A DNA stretch of 64,000 bases from Candidatus Acidiferrales bacterium (GTDB lineage: Bacteria; Bacteroidota; Ignavibacteria; Kryptoniales; JAKASW01). Position 1 is the stretch's first letter; every line of letters starts with the position of its first letter. Location: NCBI GenBank assembly GCA_035515795.1, contig DATJAY010000035.1:62001-126000 (forward strand). The letters are read 5' to 3'. The notes below the pieces were generated by a model. That model worked only from the letters and a program-made list of their open reading frames with translations, was not told where the DNA came from and searched no databases. The position numbers and the translations under genes are program-made. Positions 1 to 11,000 of this stretch are shown piece after piece.

Positions 1-702
1 GCACCCGATGCCGGTTGGACCGCACATTTTGTGTCCACTGAAAGCATAAAAGTCGCAGTCTATTTCTTTGACGTCAATGGGCATGTGAGGAACTCCCTGC
101 GCACCGTCGATAATGCAAATTGCCCCCGCTTCGTGTGCGAGCCGCGTAATTTCCGTTACAGGATTTACCGTGCCGAGTACGTTTGAGATATGAACGACTG
201 AAACAACCTTTGTCCTAGAGCTCAGATTCCGCTTCAGCGAATCCAAGTCCAACTGGAAATCATCTCTCAACCTGATAAATTTCAGAATGGAGCCCGTATG
301 TCTCGAAATAATGTGCCATGGCACAAGGTTGCTGTGATGTTCCATCTCGGTTAGAATTATCTCATCGCCCCTATGAAGGTTGTTTAACCCCCAAGCGTAT
401 GCAACTAAGTTTATGGATTCCGTTGCATTTCTCGTGAAGACCAGCGATTCGGGTTTCGGTGCGTTGACAAAACCAGCGATTTTTGTCCTCGATCCCTCAT
501 ACATATCGGTCGCGATTTGACTGAGCTCATAAGCACCTCGATGGACATTCGCGTTGAAGTTTGAATAGTACCCGTCAAGAGCATCGATCACGCACCGAGG
601 TTTCTGAGTGGTTGCCGCACTGTCAAGATAAATGAGCGGCTTGCCTTTTGAAGCCCAGTACGAAAATATCGGAAAATCCTGCTTTATATTATCGAACGTC
701 AT
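1..702 (-). CDS. sufS: Cysteine desulfurase, SufS-like (partial, C-terminus outside window)
   Basis: This is a class V PLP-dependent aminotransferase-fold enzyme that would take sulfur from cysteine for Fe-S cluster assembly. The visible 234 residues read from an ATG at 702 with an AGAGGAAA ribosome site upstream. They show the SufS hallmarks: an N-terminal YLDSAATTQKP segment, HRGAYELS, a TEMEHHSN histidine motif and, at the very edge, SGHKMCGPTGIG, which carries the PLP lysine. The active-site cysteine loop lies beyond the window, so SufS versus a related Csd-type enzyme cannot be settled. It reads in the same direction as the export operon to its right but is separated from it by 143 bases. 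Confidence 0.9.
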   Translation of the reverse strand, partial: MTFDNIKQDFPIFSYWASKGKPLIYLDSAATTQKPRCVIDALDGYYSNFNANVHRGAYELSQIATDMYEGSRTKIAGFVNAPKPESLVFTRNATESINLVAYAWGLNNLHRGDEIILTEMEHHSNLVPWHIISRHTGSILKFIRLRDDFQLDLDSLKRNLSSRTKVVSVVHISNVLGTVNPVTEITRLAHEAGAICIIDGAQGVPHMPIDVKEIDCDFYAFSGHKMCGPTGIGC

Positions 703-845
703 AACTTGTTTCCTCTTCTCCTCAGTAAGGCCAACAAATCCCGCGAGGAAAAGATTCAGTACAAAGTGTAAGCATCAATTTTACCTCTCGCTTTAGAAAG
801 AATGGCGATATCCTCAGCATAAAATAGCATGCCCACGCAACGAAT

Positions 846-1361
846 TCAATGTGTTTTGAGAACAAGGATCAAAGTGCCGACGCCTGAGAGAACCAATGCA
901 ACATCACGAAAGAGAGAGAAAATTTCTTGCAACGCAGTAAATGTAGATCCCGGTACAATGATAGTGTCTCCCGGCAAAAGCAAAGGACTTTTCTGGCCGG
1001 TTCGCTCGAACTCTCGCAGATCAATCGGTATCACATCAGTTTTGTAGGTGGAATCGGGCTGCAAAATTTGACGCACGATCCTCACACCCTCCAGCTGAGC
1101 GTGTTCCAATGGCCCACCCCCGAGCGAGATAAGCTGCACTAAGTCAGTAGAGCCCGGGACTTCATATCGGCCGGGATTCCTGACAAAACCCCAAAGATTA
1201 ACCACGATCGTTAGTCCTTCCTTCCCGCCCAAATAGTAATATGACGGTGCATTTGAGCCGACGGGAGGTATTTGGTTTTCAAAAATTCCTTGAGCGTTGG
1301 CGGTATCTATTCCCAGTGCCGATAATAGTATGAACATAGTAACAAGAAAGTTGATGCGCAT
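846..1361 (-). CDS. Secreted SLBB-domain protein (polysaccharide-export-like)
   Basis: A protein of about 171 residues with a signal peptide ending near ANAQ, one SLBB domain (around VNLWGFVRNPGRYEVPG, then an LGGGP turn and LLLPGDTIIVPG) and a hydrophobic C-terminal helix (VALVLSGVGTLILVL). SLBB domains occur in Wza-type capsule export proteins, but here there is no polysaccharide-export N-terminal domain and no capsule gene nearby. I chose the ATG at 1361 because GAAAGGTAG precedes it and a signal peptide starts there; an in-frame start at 1445 would overlap the upstream gene. It is the last gene of the secA-porU operon, 13 bases after the lipoprotein gene. The function is not known from sequence. 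Confidence 0.8.
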   Translation of the reverse strand: MRINFLVTMFILLSALGIDTANAQGIFENQIPPVGSNAPSYYYLGGKEGLTIVVNLWGFVRNPGRYEVPGSTDLVQLISLGGGPLEHAQLEGVRIVRQILQPDSTYKTDVIPIDLREFERTGQKSPLLLPGDTIIVPGSTFTALQEIFSLFRDVALVLSGVGTLILVLKTH

Positions 1362-1374
1362 TTGGTCTACCTTT

Positions 1375-2172
1375 CTAATTAGCTGTGAAAGTCTGCCAGA
1401 TTGATTTCGCTTGCCCGTCAGTGTTGAGATCGATCCTGTCGACACGCCACTGATAGGAATCTCCTGATTTCAACGGTCTAAACGCGGTGCTGTCGAAATT
1501 GAATTGCGCACTTATCGTGGACCCTCCGTAAATAAGAGTATCCCTGCTTATCCAAACATAAACAGAGGGTATAACAGAAATATCTTTGAGCCGGATAACA
1601 GTGGACCCTCCGTTAGTGTTGTCTTTCCACACAAATGAAAGATTATTCGCGCTTACCGTCGCATTTCTTCCCGGGTAGTTAAGGGTTGGTCTATCCAGCA
1701 ACGTAATATGGGCCGTATCTGATGGATTACTCATGCTCCCATCAGAGGCGTAAGCTTTGACAAAGTAGAAATATCTCACGTTAGTCCTCACAGAATTAAC
1801 GTCCACATACGAGGTGTCTTTCACCGCCGGCGTCGATTTCAAATCAACAACGAGTTCAAACCCGGCGGGGATCCCGTTTGCATCGGTTGTATCGGTGCGA
1901 TAAACCTTATATCCGGCGGCTCCCGATGCTGCAAACCATTGAATGAAAATGTCCCCGGTGTTTGGATCCTGTCCGATCCCGGTTTCGATTGAATCCCGGG
2001 GCTGAGATTGAGGTACGAAATGCGGAGTGCTGAGCGTGAAAATCGGAGTCCCCTTCGGAGCACAACCCACGAAACAAAGTGAAAGCACGCCGATGGCACA
2101 TATGACTAACCTGCCCTGCAACCCCTGCGACTTTTCGATAGCTAGGAGAATGTAGTTATATAGAATTTTCAC
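1375..2172 (-). CDS. Fibronectin type III-like lipoprotein
   Basis: 265 residues. The N-terminus carries a hydrophobic stretch ending in a lipobox-like FVGC, so Cys37 is the probable lipidated residue and the protein is likely envelope anchored. The body has one recognisable FN3-like domain (GAAGYKVYRTD at the start, VRYFYFVKAYASDGSMSNPS near its end), followed by a second beta-rich domain with YQWRVDRID. The start ATG overlaps the stop of the upstream PorV-like gene by four bases (ATGA), which suggests translational coupling. The co-transcribed PorU-like and PorV-like genes suggest a structural or accessory role at the outer membrane; that role is inference only. Confidence 0.75.
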   Translation of the reverse strand: MKILYNYILLAIEKSQGLQGRLVICAIGVLSLCFVGCAPKGTPIFTLSTPHFVPQSQPRDSIETGIGQDPNTGDIFIQWFAASGAAGYKVYRTDTTDANGIPAGFELVVDLKSTPAVKDTSYVDVNSVRTNVRYFYFVKAYASDGSMSNPSDTAHITLLDRPTLNYPGRNATVSANNLSFVWKDNTNGGSTVIRLKDISVIPSVYVWISRDTLIYGGSTISAQFNFDSTAFRPLKSGDSYQWRVDRIDLNTDGQAKSIWQTFTAN

Positions 2173-3179
2173 TTGAAAATTTTGTCCATGTAAAATGATG
2201 CACTCACTCTGTTTACATTTCCGAGGTCTTGGGCAAGAAATGCGTAATCCACGCGTATGAAGTTTAGATTGATTCCTGCTCCGGCCGTGATATTAGAAGC
2301 ATCGGATCCGACTCTAACTGACAGCAGATTTTTATAAACATACTCACCTCCTATGAGAAAATCACCGTATCGTGAATCGCGATTGACTGTAACCACAACA
2401 TCTCCACCGATCACATCGATAGGCGCGTCGTAAGAAACTCCCCAAACGAGACTCCGCTGAATCGATTCGTTCGTCTGGGTGTCCCATGCCATACGAGTGT
2501 TTGTGACGTCCCGGACGTTCATCCCGAAAGAAAACGTTCCAAGGTTTTTCTCACCACTCTCCTCTTCGAAAGGAAGTCTCAACATGAAACCGCCGTCAAT
2601 GCCGACCCCCGATGCCGTCCTCCCGTAAAGCGACCTATGTATGATCTTGAAGTTGATTCCGACGGGGAACTGCACTGGAATTCTGAAGAGCGACCAACCG
2701 AAATCGATATCAAATTTGAACATGCGTGCTATGTTTAAGTAAATCGCATCGTCTGCGCTGCTGAACGACCCGGTATTCGCCAATCCGCTTTTGATAGAAT
2801 CCTCCCTCAGTGCAGGTGACTCAACTTCCGTCAGGTCCAGCGTGGAAGGTATATCATCGACGCTCAACCTCACCCAGTCCACCGAGACGTTCAAGTCCTG
2901 AAGCTTCTGCGCATAACCTAGAAAGAAGAAATTCGACAACGGAGAAAATAATGAACCATACTGCGAAGAATACATCATGGATAATATTTTCGAGTCTATC
3001 AAGGCGGTCCCCGAAGGGTTGTAATGAAATGCAGTGCCATCATCCGCCAGCGAAACAAAAGCGTCGCCCATTCCGAGTGCCTCGGCTCCGACCGGAATCT
3101 CAAGAAAGCTGGCGGCATATTTGGTCTGTGCCAGAGAGACGGAATAAAACACAACAAATATAGTCAGGGCTTTTCTCAT
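2169..3179 (-). CDS. PorV/UPF0164-family outer-membrane protein
   Basis: A FadL-like barrel of about 336 residues. After a signal peptide (MRKALTIFVVFYSVSLAQ) comes the family signature FLEIPVGAEALGMGDAFVS with DDGTAFHYNPSG, typical of PorV/PorQ-type proteins. In type IX secretion, PorV carries cargo between the translocon and the PorU sortase. The ATG at 3179 is preferred over one at 3230 because it begins the signal peptide and leaves only four bases after the upstream porU-like stop. The tandem arrangement with the C25 protein supports a PorU-PorV pair, although several PorV paralogues usually exist per genome, so the exact paralogue is uncertain. Confidence 0.85.
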   Translation of the reverse strand: MRKALTIFVVFYSVSLAQTKYAASFLEIPVGAEALGMGDAFVSLADDGTAFHYNPSGTALIDSKILSMMYSSQYGSLFSPLSNFFFLGYAQKLQDLNVSVDWVRLSVDDIPSTLDLTEVESPALREDSIKSGLANTGSFSSADDAIYLNIARMFKFDIDFGWSLFRIPVQFPVGINFKIIHRSLYGRTASGVGIDGGFMLRLPFEEESGEKNLGTFSFGMNVRDVTNTRMAWDTQTNESIQRSLVWGVSYDAPIDVIGGDVVVTVNRDSRYGDFLIGGEYVYKNLLSVRVGSDASNITAGAGINLNFIRVDYAFLAQDLGNVNRVSASFYMDKIFK

Positions 3180-3183
3180 CTTT

Positions 3184-6100
3184 TTATCTAAGCCTCGCCA
3201 TCTTGCCGATATCTTCAAGCGTTTTTCCACCGCTGCTCACACTTACCTTGTAAAAATATACGCCGTTAGCAACCTGGTTGCCGTAACTATCGGTGCAGTC
3301 CCACCACGCCTCATGATAGCCTACCGCGGTCGGAGAACCTGTACCGCCTTGCAAGAGTCCAACGGTCTCCTCCGGATTATTACTCGGATAACGAATCGTT
3401 CTCACAAGCCTTCCGCTTACAGTATAAATTTTGACCTCGACTGCATCAATCGGATTTGCCGATGTTACTTCAAATGCAATAAGAGTCTGAGAAACGAATG
3501 GATCCGGATAAGCACCGTAGACTTTCAAGCTAAAATCCGATCTTACAACAAAGTCTATTGATGCCGGGTTTGAAACGTTTCCGTTCGCATCCTTCGCCAT
3601 GACTTGAAGGTTATGGGAACCATCTTTTATGGGAAGCTGCACCGTCGCCGCTACGGATGTCGGATTCGTAACGGTGTCGGGGAGTATGACGGATGCCGTG
3701 TCGACTTTCTTGCCATCGACCTCGACGTCAATATCGTTTTTATTCAGATCGATGCCGTCTTCATCATGCAGAAGGAAAGAGAATCGTGGATTTGGTGGAA
3801 CATAATCTCCGCTCGAGAAAAATTGGTCCCCGACAGAAATCGTAACCTGCGGAGAAGTATGATCCGTCGAGAAAGCCGCGGAAAAAATTCCAAGCGAACT
3901 AACATTTGCCGTCACCGCTCCGTTAGCGTAATTCCCGCCCACCAGGTTCAGCGTCTGGCTACGAGGATTGTAGATATATAAATGAAGACCGGACAGGTTG
4001 GCGTTGGTTGCTGAGTCGGGGTCGGAAATTTTCAAAGCGACAGCATAGTTTTCGCCGTTTGAATATTTGACCGGAGTAAACTGGAAATATTGTAAACCTG
4101 CGCTTTTGCTTTTAGCCTGAAATATGGAAGGCTGCGGATAGAGAGGCGGGAATACTCTTTGTGCTTGAAAGATTTCCCCCGGCGAAGCTCCTGACAACAC
4201 CGCCGCTGAATCGAGAGCGACCATTCCGGAAAGATTGGCGACAAAGAAATTTACTAAAATATTGTTATACGCGTAATTATTTCCCGGATGCAAATCATAG
4301 CCGATCGTGAGACTGTCAAAAACGATATAGATATAAATCGTATGACCTCCTCCCGACAAAGTTGCCGGAATTGAAACAACCTTCTGAGAAGTCGTATCCA
4401 TGTTCACTCTTGCGCTTCCGAGGAAATTCCCGGACATGCGCGACCCATCATAGAAATCGACGCGGAGATTCTCTACAGGAACCCGGTTCAAATCATACAC
4501 TTGCGCCTCAAGCTTCACAACGGTGTCTGCAGTAACCATGATTGTGGAGTTGATATTCACAAATCCCTGCGGCGAGAAAGCAGATAAGTCTGCTGCACCG
4601 GGCACAGGATAAGATGCCTGTTGACCTCCCACGACGCTTCCGTCTGAAAGTGTCGCCTGCAAATTTCCCGTTATGATCTCGCCTGGTTTAAGAGTGTCCG
4701 AGCTAATGTAACCGGCGCCGAAATATTTATTCTGTGATAAAGCGAGCGGAATGCTTAATGATGCCACCGGATTATTCGCGCCTGAACTCGCCGACGAATA
4801 AATTTTGCCGACGAATCTGAGAGTGGCTATATTCGAGCTCGAGGTTGCATAGGCCGTGACCGATACTTGAAAGCTGCCGGTACTCTGAGTTATTCCGAAA
4901 TTGGCTATCTGCACGAAAGAATTTCCGGTTGAGTAATCTATGCTTGACGAGCTCTGCAGAGAGCTATTGTAAGTGTACACCTTGACATGACCTGTCCCCG
5001 AGAATCCGCCGGAGAATGGAACACTGAAACTACCCGCACCCGTGTTATCCAAGCTGACATTTGCCTCAGCCAGCATGTCGCTCTCGTTATTCGTCAGCTG
5101 AACTATGCCGGAACCTCCGGGGGGCCCGTTTGAGACATTTCCTGAAACGTTTTGGCCTGAAGAAACGGTATAAGAGTTTAATTGCACCGTGGAGTTGTTT
5201 TGCGGGAGCTGGATAACCAGCGCGGGATCACCAATCAAGTTGTACTGATTCACCATTGTCGTGGGAGTAACAGGCGGCTCCACCCAAGATGCATAATATA
5301 GTGATTTGGCGACCATGAGATCAGAACCGATACTCGAACCTGATGTGGTTGAATCAAAAATCAGGGGGAGAAGCTTGCTGATCATAAGGAAATCGTTATC
5401 TCTCCAGCCCAATCCGGCAGAAGCTAGAACTCCAATCGCTCCTTTATTTTCCCCAAACAAGAGTGTCGATGACAGAGGTAACCCTTCTTGACCGTCAAAC
5501 GCTCCGGAGAAGCATGTCATGCTTGTAATAAAAGGATATTTGTCTTTGTTCGACATGCCTGAAATTTCGTCGTTTGTCAAAATTCCGTTGTCAGCCCAAA
5601 TGGCGCCGCCGCCGTGCCCCATGAAATTCACAAGAGCCAGTCCTTGATTGAAATAACCCAGCAGGTCCTGCGTTGTACCATAATATTTCGTATCGACTTG
5701 AGGATCTTGAATGCTTGTATAAAGCCGTTTTATAAAAAAGTTGGAGGGAATCATCGAATTTACGATCGACTCGGTTTGAGTATGAAATACGTTCTCTTCT
5801 CCTCCGATAAGCAGAGCGGCATTTTGCCAGCCAAACGATTTGTTTGAATAATAACTCAAGATCTTGTCAACGACTGTGTTCAGTTGATCGATGGTGGCTG
5901 CCGGTATTCTTCCCACGGCGATATCCGGAAGCGGATCGTCGCCGTCAACACATGCATAAAAATTATCGGCGGCTGTAGCTCCGAAAGTAGACGTTTGCAT
6001 CATCATCACCGGGATCAAATTTTGGGCGTCATTGCCATTCTTCGTATTCCATGTCCCGATCCCCACCAACAAAACATACTTCGGAATATTGGACCAGTTG

Positions 6101-8064
6101 TGATAGGCATAGGAGATAAATGACTTTATTCCGTAAGGGCTCTTTATCCCATAACTGAATTCGTCATAAATTTCATCTGCGTCCACGACGATGGTTTTTG
6201 TTCCATGCGAATTGTACCATGATGCTAACCGACTTATCGGATTATTCGGATCCGTATTCTTGACGACGTCATCAAGCTGCCTGTTGACGATCATGATATA
6301 ATCCGCTGAATAATCATATGATGACAGGCCGACATTGGGAATCTGCTCGATTTGAACCGGCTTCAGCTTTCCGTCGTCGCTGACCGCGATAAACTGATCT
6401 CCTGTCGACTGGACGTAAGCCTGAAACAATGCGCCGTATCCCCTGGTTGAACCCTGACTGCTCAGAGACTGAATGGTAACGTCGGTTATTCTCGAGACAT
6501 TCAATCTGTAGACTGAAACGGAGGAATTGTGGAAATTCTGAATCGTGAAGTTATAAAATCCCGGCAGGGCATTATCGGGGATGGTAAATCTTATGTAGTC
6601 CTTGTCCGCCACGTAAAGCCTCTGATACTTCAACTCGACCCAATTGAACGCAAAAGTCGTCACTGCAATGGTTCCAGGATTGGCATCGTAAACCTGAAAA
6701 TTATTTGTTCCGTGATGCAGCACGCTTTGCGGGATATTAGCATCGGCGCCGACCTGGGCTATTTGCATGGTCTGGCCGTTCCAGGTCGTGTTCAGAACGT
6801 GGCTCTGGTTTATAAAGAGTTCAGCTTGATGTTCGTTCGGCACGTTTGGTGAGCCATTCTGGCCATCAAGATGAGTCACGCCATGAAAAGCTGCAGTGAT
6901 GAGAAGCGGTTGAATGGAAGTCGTGTCAGGGTAAGACAGATAAAACGGCACAGTCACCATCTGGTTGCTCGATACCTCTGTCCAGTACCAATGATCTCTC
7001 TTGTCGTAAGTTTGATCGGGATCGACCGCGTCGAGGCGAAGAAACTGTCCGTCTTTTTCTAGATGAGCAATCTGAGTAAAGGAATATCCTGAGAGGTCGG
7101 TGGCATTGCTGACGCGGTTCAACGCTCCAGACTCGGTGACGAGGTGCTGGGCAGGCGCTGTAGAATCCTTTGTCAAAAAGTACACGTTATTGTCAGTGAA
7201 CGGATCGAGATACATATCCGGTCTGCCGCCGGAATAATTGATAAGGTTCGGTGTTCCATAAAACTCGAAATAACTGTCCTTCGTAAATTGACCTCCGCTG
7301 GTGGTGTAAACATAAATTGGTATTTGTTTCCCGTGATTCCATAAGGTCATGTTCTCTGAAGTGATGCCGGATATGTTGACTCCGGCCGTATCGAGATCAT
7401 ATCCGGTTATATGATAAATCCCCTCTCGATTAACCACAATTCTTATGTACGATCCGGACGGAAGTTGCTGAGCGCTTGCCTTGCGAAGGTTGACAGGCTC
7501 CGACGATCCCGTCAGTGTCTTTTGCGCTTTCGCAAGATTGTCAAAATCCGGAGGGAACGATCGGTCTGAAGTCAGACTCACATTGACGGTTCGATAGTAA
7601 GTCAATTTCCCGGCGCCCGAATTATAATCGTAAGGGCAGACAATGAGTGAAAAGACTTTTTTCCCCCTCATTATCCCGACCTGCTTGAGCGAGACAACAT
7701 TTGCCGGATTTCGAGAATCCTTTGAGGTAATTACAGAATTTCCTTCCGCGGTATCGACCATGGCAGGTACTTTATTATTGAAGGCAATGGTCTCAGGATC
7801 TCGCCTCTGAACCGTGTAACTGACGTTTCCATCGGCAACAAATGGGAAAGCAATGTATGGAGAACTGCTGCGGATCAAGAAGGCTGATGCGCTTCCCGAA
7901 TCGGATGAAAACGTCAAGATTTTTTGTGTGGGTGAAATTGACTGGACTTTAACCGGCAGATGTCGGGATAAATTTCCATTGGAGGCGACTGCTCCCGGAG
8001 GTAAAAGCGCCGGAGTCAAAAGAAAACCTATCGACAATGCAAAAAATGAAAACTGCTTCGTCAC
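3184..8064 (-). CDS. porU: Gingipain-family (C25) protein, PorU-like type IX secretion sortase
   Basis: 1626 residues, starting at a GTG that overlaps the secA stop by four bases (GTGA). It has a signal peptide, a long beta-rich N-terminal part and a C25 caspase-fold domain. The likely catalytic dyad is His817 (in NFMGHGGG) and Cys851 (in TSMTCFSGAF). Ig-like domains follow, and the C-terminal type IX sorting domain contains VKIYTVSGRLVRTI and ANGVYFYKVSV, with GKMARLR at the end. PorU removes such C-terminal domains from cargo and transfers the cargo to surface sugars. Adjacency to a PorV-like gene favours PorU over a secreted gingipain, but the protein is clearly longer than the well-studied Porphyromonas PorU, so a secreted C25 protease is the main alternative. 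Confidence 0.8.
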   Translation of the reverse strand: MTKQFSFFALSIGFLLTPALLPPGAVASNGNLSRHLPVKVQSISPTQKILTFSSDSGSASAFLIRSSSPYIAFPFVADGNVSYTVQRRDPETIAFNNKVPAMVDTAEGNSVITSKDSRNPANVVSLKQVGIMRGKKVFSLIVCPYDYNSGAGKLTYYRTVNVSLTSDRSFPPDFDNLAKAQKTLTGSSEPVNLRKASAQQLPSGSYIRIVVNREGIYHITGYDLDTAGVNISGITSENMTLWNHGKQIPIYVYTTSGGQFTKDSYFEFYGTPNLINYSGGRPDMYLDPFTDNNVYFLTKDSTAPAQHLVTESGALNRVSNATDLSGYSFTQIAHLEKDGQFLRLDAVDPDQTYDKRDHWYWTEVSSNQMVTVPFYLSYPDTTSIQPLLITAAFHGVTHLDGQNGSPNVPNEHQAELFINQSHVLNTTWNGQTMQIAQVGADANIPQSVLHHGTNNFQVYDANPGTIAVTTFAFNWVELKYQRLYVADKDYIRFTIPDNALPGFYNFTIQNFHNSSVSVYRLNVSRITDVTIQSLSSQGSTRGYGALFQAYVQSTGDQFIAVSDDGKLKPVQIEQIPNVGLSSYDYSADYIMIVNRQLDDVVKNTDPNNPISRLASWYNSHGTKTIVVDADEIYDEFSYGIKSPYGIKSFISYAYHNWSNIPKYVLLVGIGTWNTKNGNDAQNLIPVMMMQTSTFGATAADNFYACVDGDDPLPDIAVGRIPAATIDQLNTVVDKILSYYSNKSFGWQNAALLIGGEENVFHTQTESIVNSMIPSNFFIKRLYTSIQDPQVDTKYYGTTQDLLGYFNQGLALVNFMGHGGGAIWADNGILTNDEISGMSNKDKYPFITSMTCFSGAFDGQEGLPLSSTLLFGENKGAIGVLASAGLGWRDNDFLMISKLLPLIFDSTTSGSSIGSDLMVAKSLYYASWVEPPVTPTTMVNQYNLIGDPALVIQLPQNNSTVQLNSYTVSSGQNVSGNVSNGPPGGSGIVQLTNNESDMLAEANVSLDNTGAGSFSVPFSGGFSGTGHVKVYTYNSSLQSSSSIDYSTGNSFVQIANFGITQSTGSFQVSVTAYATSSSNIATLRFVGKIYSSASSGANNPVASLSIPLALSQNKYFGAGYISSDTLKPGEIITGNLQATLSDGSVVGGQQASYPVPGAADLSAFSPQGFVNINSTIMVTADTVVKLEAQVYDLNRVPVENLRVDFYDGSRMSGNFLGSARVNMDTTSQKVVSIPATLSGGGHTIYIYIVFDSLTIGYDLHPGNNYAYNNILVNFFVANLSGMVALDSAAVLSGASPGEIFQAQRVFPPLYPQPSIFQAKSKSAGLQYFQFTPVKYSNGENYAVALKISDPDSATNANLSGLHLYIYNPRSQTLNLVGGNYANGAVTANVSSLGIFSAAFSTDHTSPQVTISVGDQFFSSGDYVPPNPRFSFLLHDEDGIDLNKNDIDVEVDGKKVDTASVILPDTVTNPTSVAATVQLPIKDGSHNLQVMAKDANGNVSNPASIDFVVRSDFSLKVYGAYPDPFVSQTLIAFEVTSANPIDAVEVKIYTVSGRLVRTIRYPSNNPEETVGLLQGGTGSPTAVGYHEAWWDCTDSYGNQVANGVYFYKVSVSSGGKTLEDIGKMARLR

Positions 8065-11000
8065 TTCCCGTGGCAGTTCTTATATTTCTTTCCGCTTCCG
8101 CAGGGACACGGATCGTTCCGCCCGACTTTTTCCGCAACCCTGATCGGCCGTCGTTTGATCTGGCCCTGCGCTGCCGGTTCCCTATTCGCCTGCATCCCGA
8201 GTCCAACAGCGGAATCATGCTGAAGCTGCATTTGATCCCTTCTCGGCATTTTCGCCGCGCGACGCTGCGGGATTTCTTCCGGCACGGCCGGAAAGGCCCG
8301 AAACACTATCTGCAAAACTTCCTTATTGATCGTTCCTAACATGACCACGAACATGTCGAATGCTTCGCGCTTGTACTCTACGAGCGGATCCTTCTGTCCA
8401 TAAGCTCGCAGATTTATTCCCTCTTTGAGATCGTCCATCTCGCGGAGGTGCTCCTTCCACTTTTCATCTATCACTTGAAGCATCGCCATACGCTCGAGCC
8501 TGCTCATTATCTCAACGCCAAGCTCCTGTTCCTTACGATTATAAAATTCGACCGCGGCAGTGTGAGCCCGTTCCACGACGCCGTCTTTGCCGAGGCGGCG
8601 GAATTCATCCGGCGTAAAGTTGACATCGATAAGGAAAGTCCGTCTCAGTTCATCGACGAGTCCGGCGATGTCGCCGCCGTCGTAGTAATTTTCTACAGTC
8701 TCATTCAAATGCTCACGAAGCATATCGAAAATCTCGTCCTTGAGACGTTCACCTACGAGCGCATGCCTCCTGCGGTCATAGACAACTTCGCGCTGCTGGT
8801 TCATCACATTGTCATATTCGAGCAGCCTCTTACGTATCGCGAAATTATTCTCTTCGACTTTCTTTTGTGCCCGTTCAACACTGCGAGTAATCATCGGGTG
8901 CTGGATCACGTCGCCTTCTTTCATTCCGAATCTATCCATGACCCTTGCAATCCTGTCGCTTCCGAATAACCGCATCAGATCATCTTCGAGCGAAAGGAAA
9001 AATTTCGATGACCCCGGATCGCCCTGTCTGCCGGAGCGGCCTCTAAGCTGCCGATCGATCCGGCGTGCTTCGTGTCTTTCAGTGCCGACGATGCGGAGTC
9101 CGCCCTTCTCGACGACACCCGGACCCAACTTAATATCTGTGCCACGACCCGCCATATTGGTTGCAATAGTAACCGCGCCCGGCATTCCAGCACGCGAGAC
9201 AATTTCAGCTTCGCGCTGGTGCTGTTTCGCGTTCAGGACTTCATGGCCGATTCCGCGCCGCTTCAACATCCGGCTCAGTGTTTCACTGACTTCAACGCTG
9301 GTCGTCCCGACAAGGACGGGCTGCGACTGCTTCTTCATTTCTTCAAGTTCACTTATGACAGCATTGTACTTTTCTCGCTTAGTTCTGTAAATCACGTCGT
9401 CCATGTCGTCGCGAACCATCGGCTTGTTCGTCGGAATAACCACGACATCCAATTTGTAAATGTCATAAAACTCTGCCGCCTCCGTCTCCGCTGTTCCGGT
9501 CATGCCGGCCAATTTCTTGTAAAGCCTGAAATAATTCTGCAGAGTGATGGTCGCAAGCGTTTGAGTGTCACGCTCGACTTTCACACCTTCCTTTGCTTCA
9601 ATTGCCTGGTGAAGACCTTCGGAGTAGCGGCGTCCCTGCAAAATCCTGCCGGTGAACTCATCGACGATCAAGACTTTCCCGTCTTGAACGACATACTCGA
9701 CATCTTTTTCATAAAGTGAATACGCTCTCAGAAGCTGCGACACGGTGTGGATCCGGTCGCTCCTTTCAGCGTAGAGTTTATACAACTCCTCTTTCTTCCG
9801 CTGAACCTGAGATGGAGTCAGGAATTTGTCGTTCTCAATAGCAGCGACTTCGGTTCCGATATCCGGCAAAACGAACATATCTTTGTCCGCCTCGGAAGAT
9901 GCAAGATATTCGCGTCCCTTCTCCGTGAGGTCGATGACGTGGGTTTTCTCATCGATGGAATAGTAAAGCTCGTCATCTATCTCGTGCATCCGCGAGCCTT
10001 GGTCCTTCAGGTACTCAAGCTCGGTTTCCTGCATCAGGCGTTTGTTTGACGGCTCGGTGAGGAGCTTTGTCAATCTCTTGTGTTTTGGAAAACCATGGTA
10101 CGATCTAAGTATTAAAACGCCCGCTTCCTTTTCTTTTTCTTCTGACAACAATTTTTCGGCATCTGCAACGATCCGGCCGATGAACCGGACCTGTTCGTTG
10201 ACAAGCCTCTCGATGCGGGGCTTCATATTGTCGAACGAATGCTCTGTCGATCCGACCGGCCCGCTGATGATGAGCGGCGTTCTCGCTTCATCGATCAGAA
10301 CGGAATCCACTTCGTCGACGATCGCATAATAATGTTCCCGTTGGACGATATCTTCCGGGCCGACGCCCATATTGTCGCGGAGATAATCGAAGCCGAATTC
10401 ATTATTGGTTCCGTAAGTAATGTCACACTCGTACATTCTCCTCCGCTGCGTCGAATCCATGTCCGCCTGGATGCAGCCGATGGTGAGTCCTAGAAACTCA
10501 AAGACCTTTCCCATCCACTCGCTGTCGCGTTTGGCGAGATAATCGTTGACTGTGACAAGATGTGTGCCTCGCCCCGGAAGGGCATTGAGATAAAGCGGCA
10601 TCACGGCTACGAGAGTTTTCCCTTCGCCGGTCGCCATCTCCGCAATCTTTCCTTGGTGCAAGACAAGTGCGCCCATAAGCTGGACGTCAAATGGAACCAT
10701 GTCCCAGACTATTTTGTGTCCCGTTACGTCCCAGCTTTTCCCGACGAGCCGGTGGCAGGCCTCTTTGGCGACTGCAAAAGCTTCCGGAAGAATTTCATCC
10801 AGAATATCTGCAATGACATTATCCCGCTCTTCTTCCAATTCGTCCAGCCGTTGATAGATTCCCTTCCGATCCTCACCCTGGACGTCTTCTTTGAGTTTTT
10901 CCTTCAGCTCATCGATTTCTTTTTCATACTCCGCGGCCTCTTCTTTGATCCTTGAACGAAATTCCTCAGTCTTATGCCGGAGTTCATCGTCGGACAAGCT

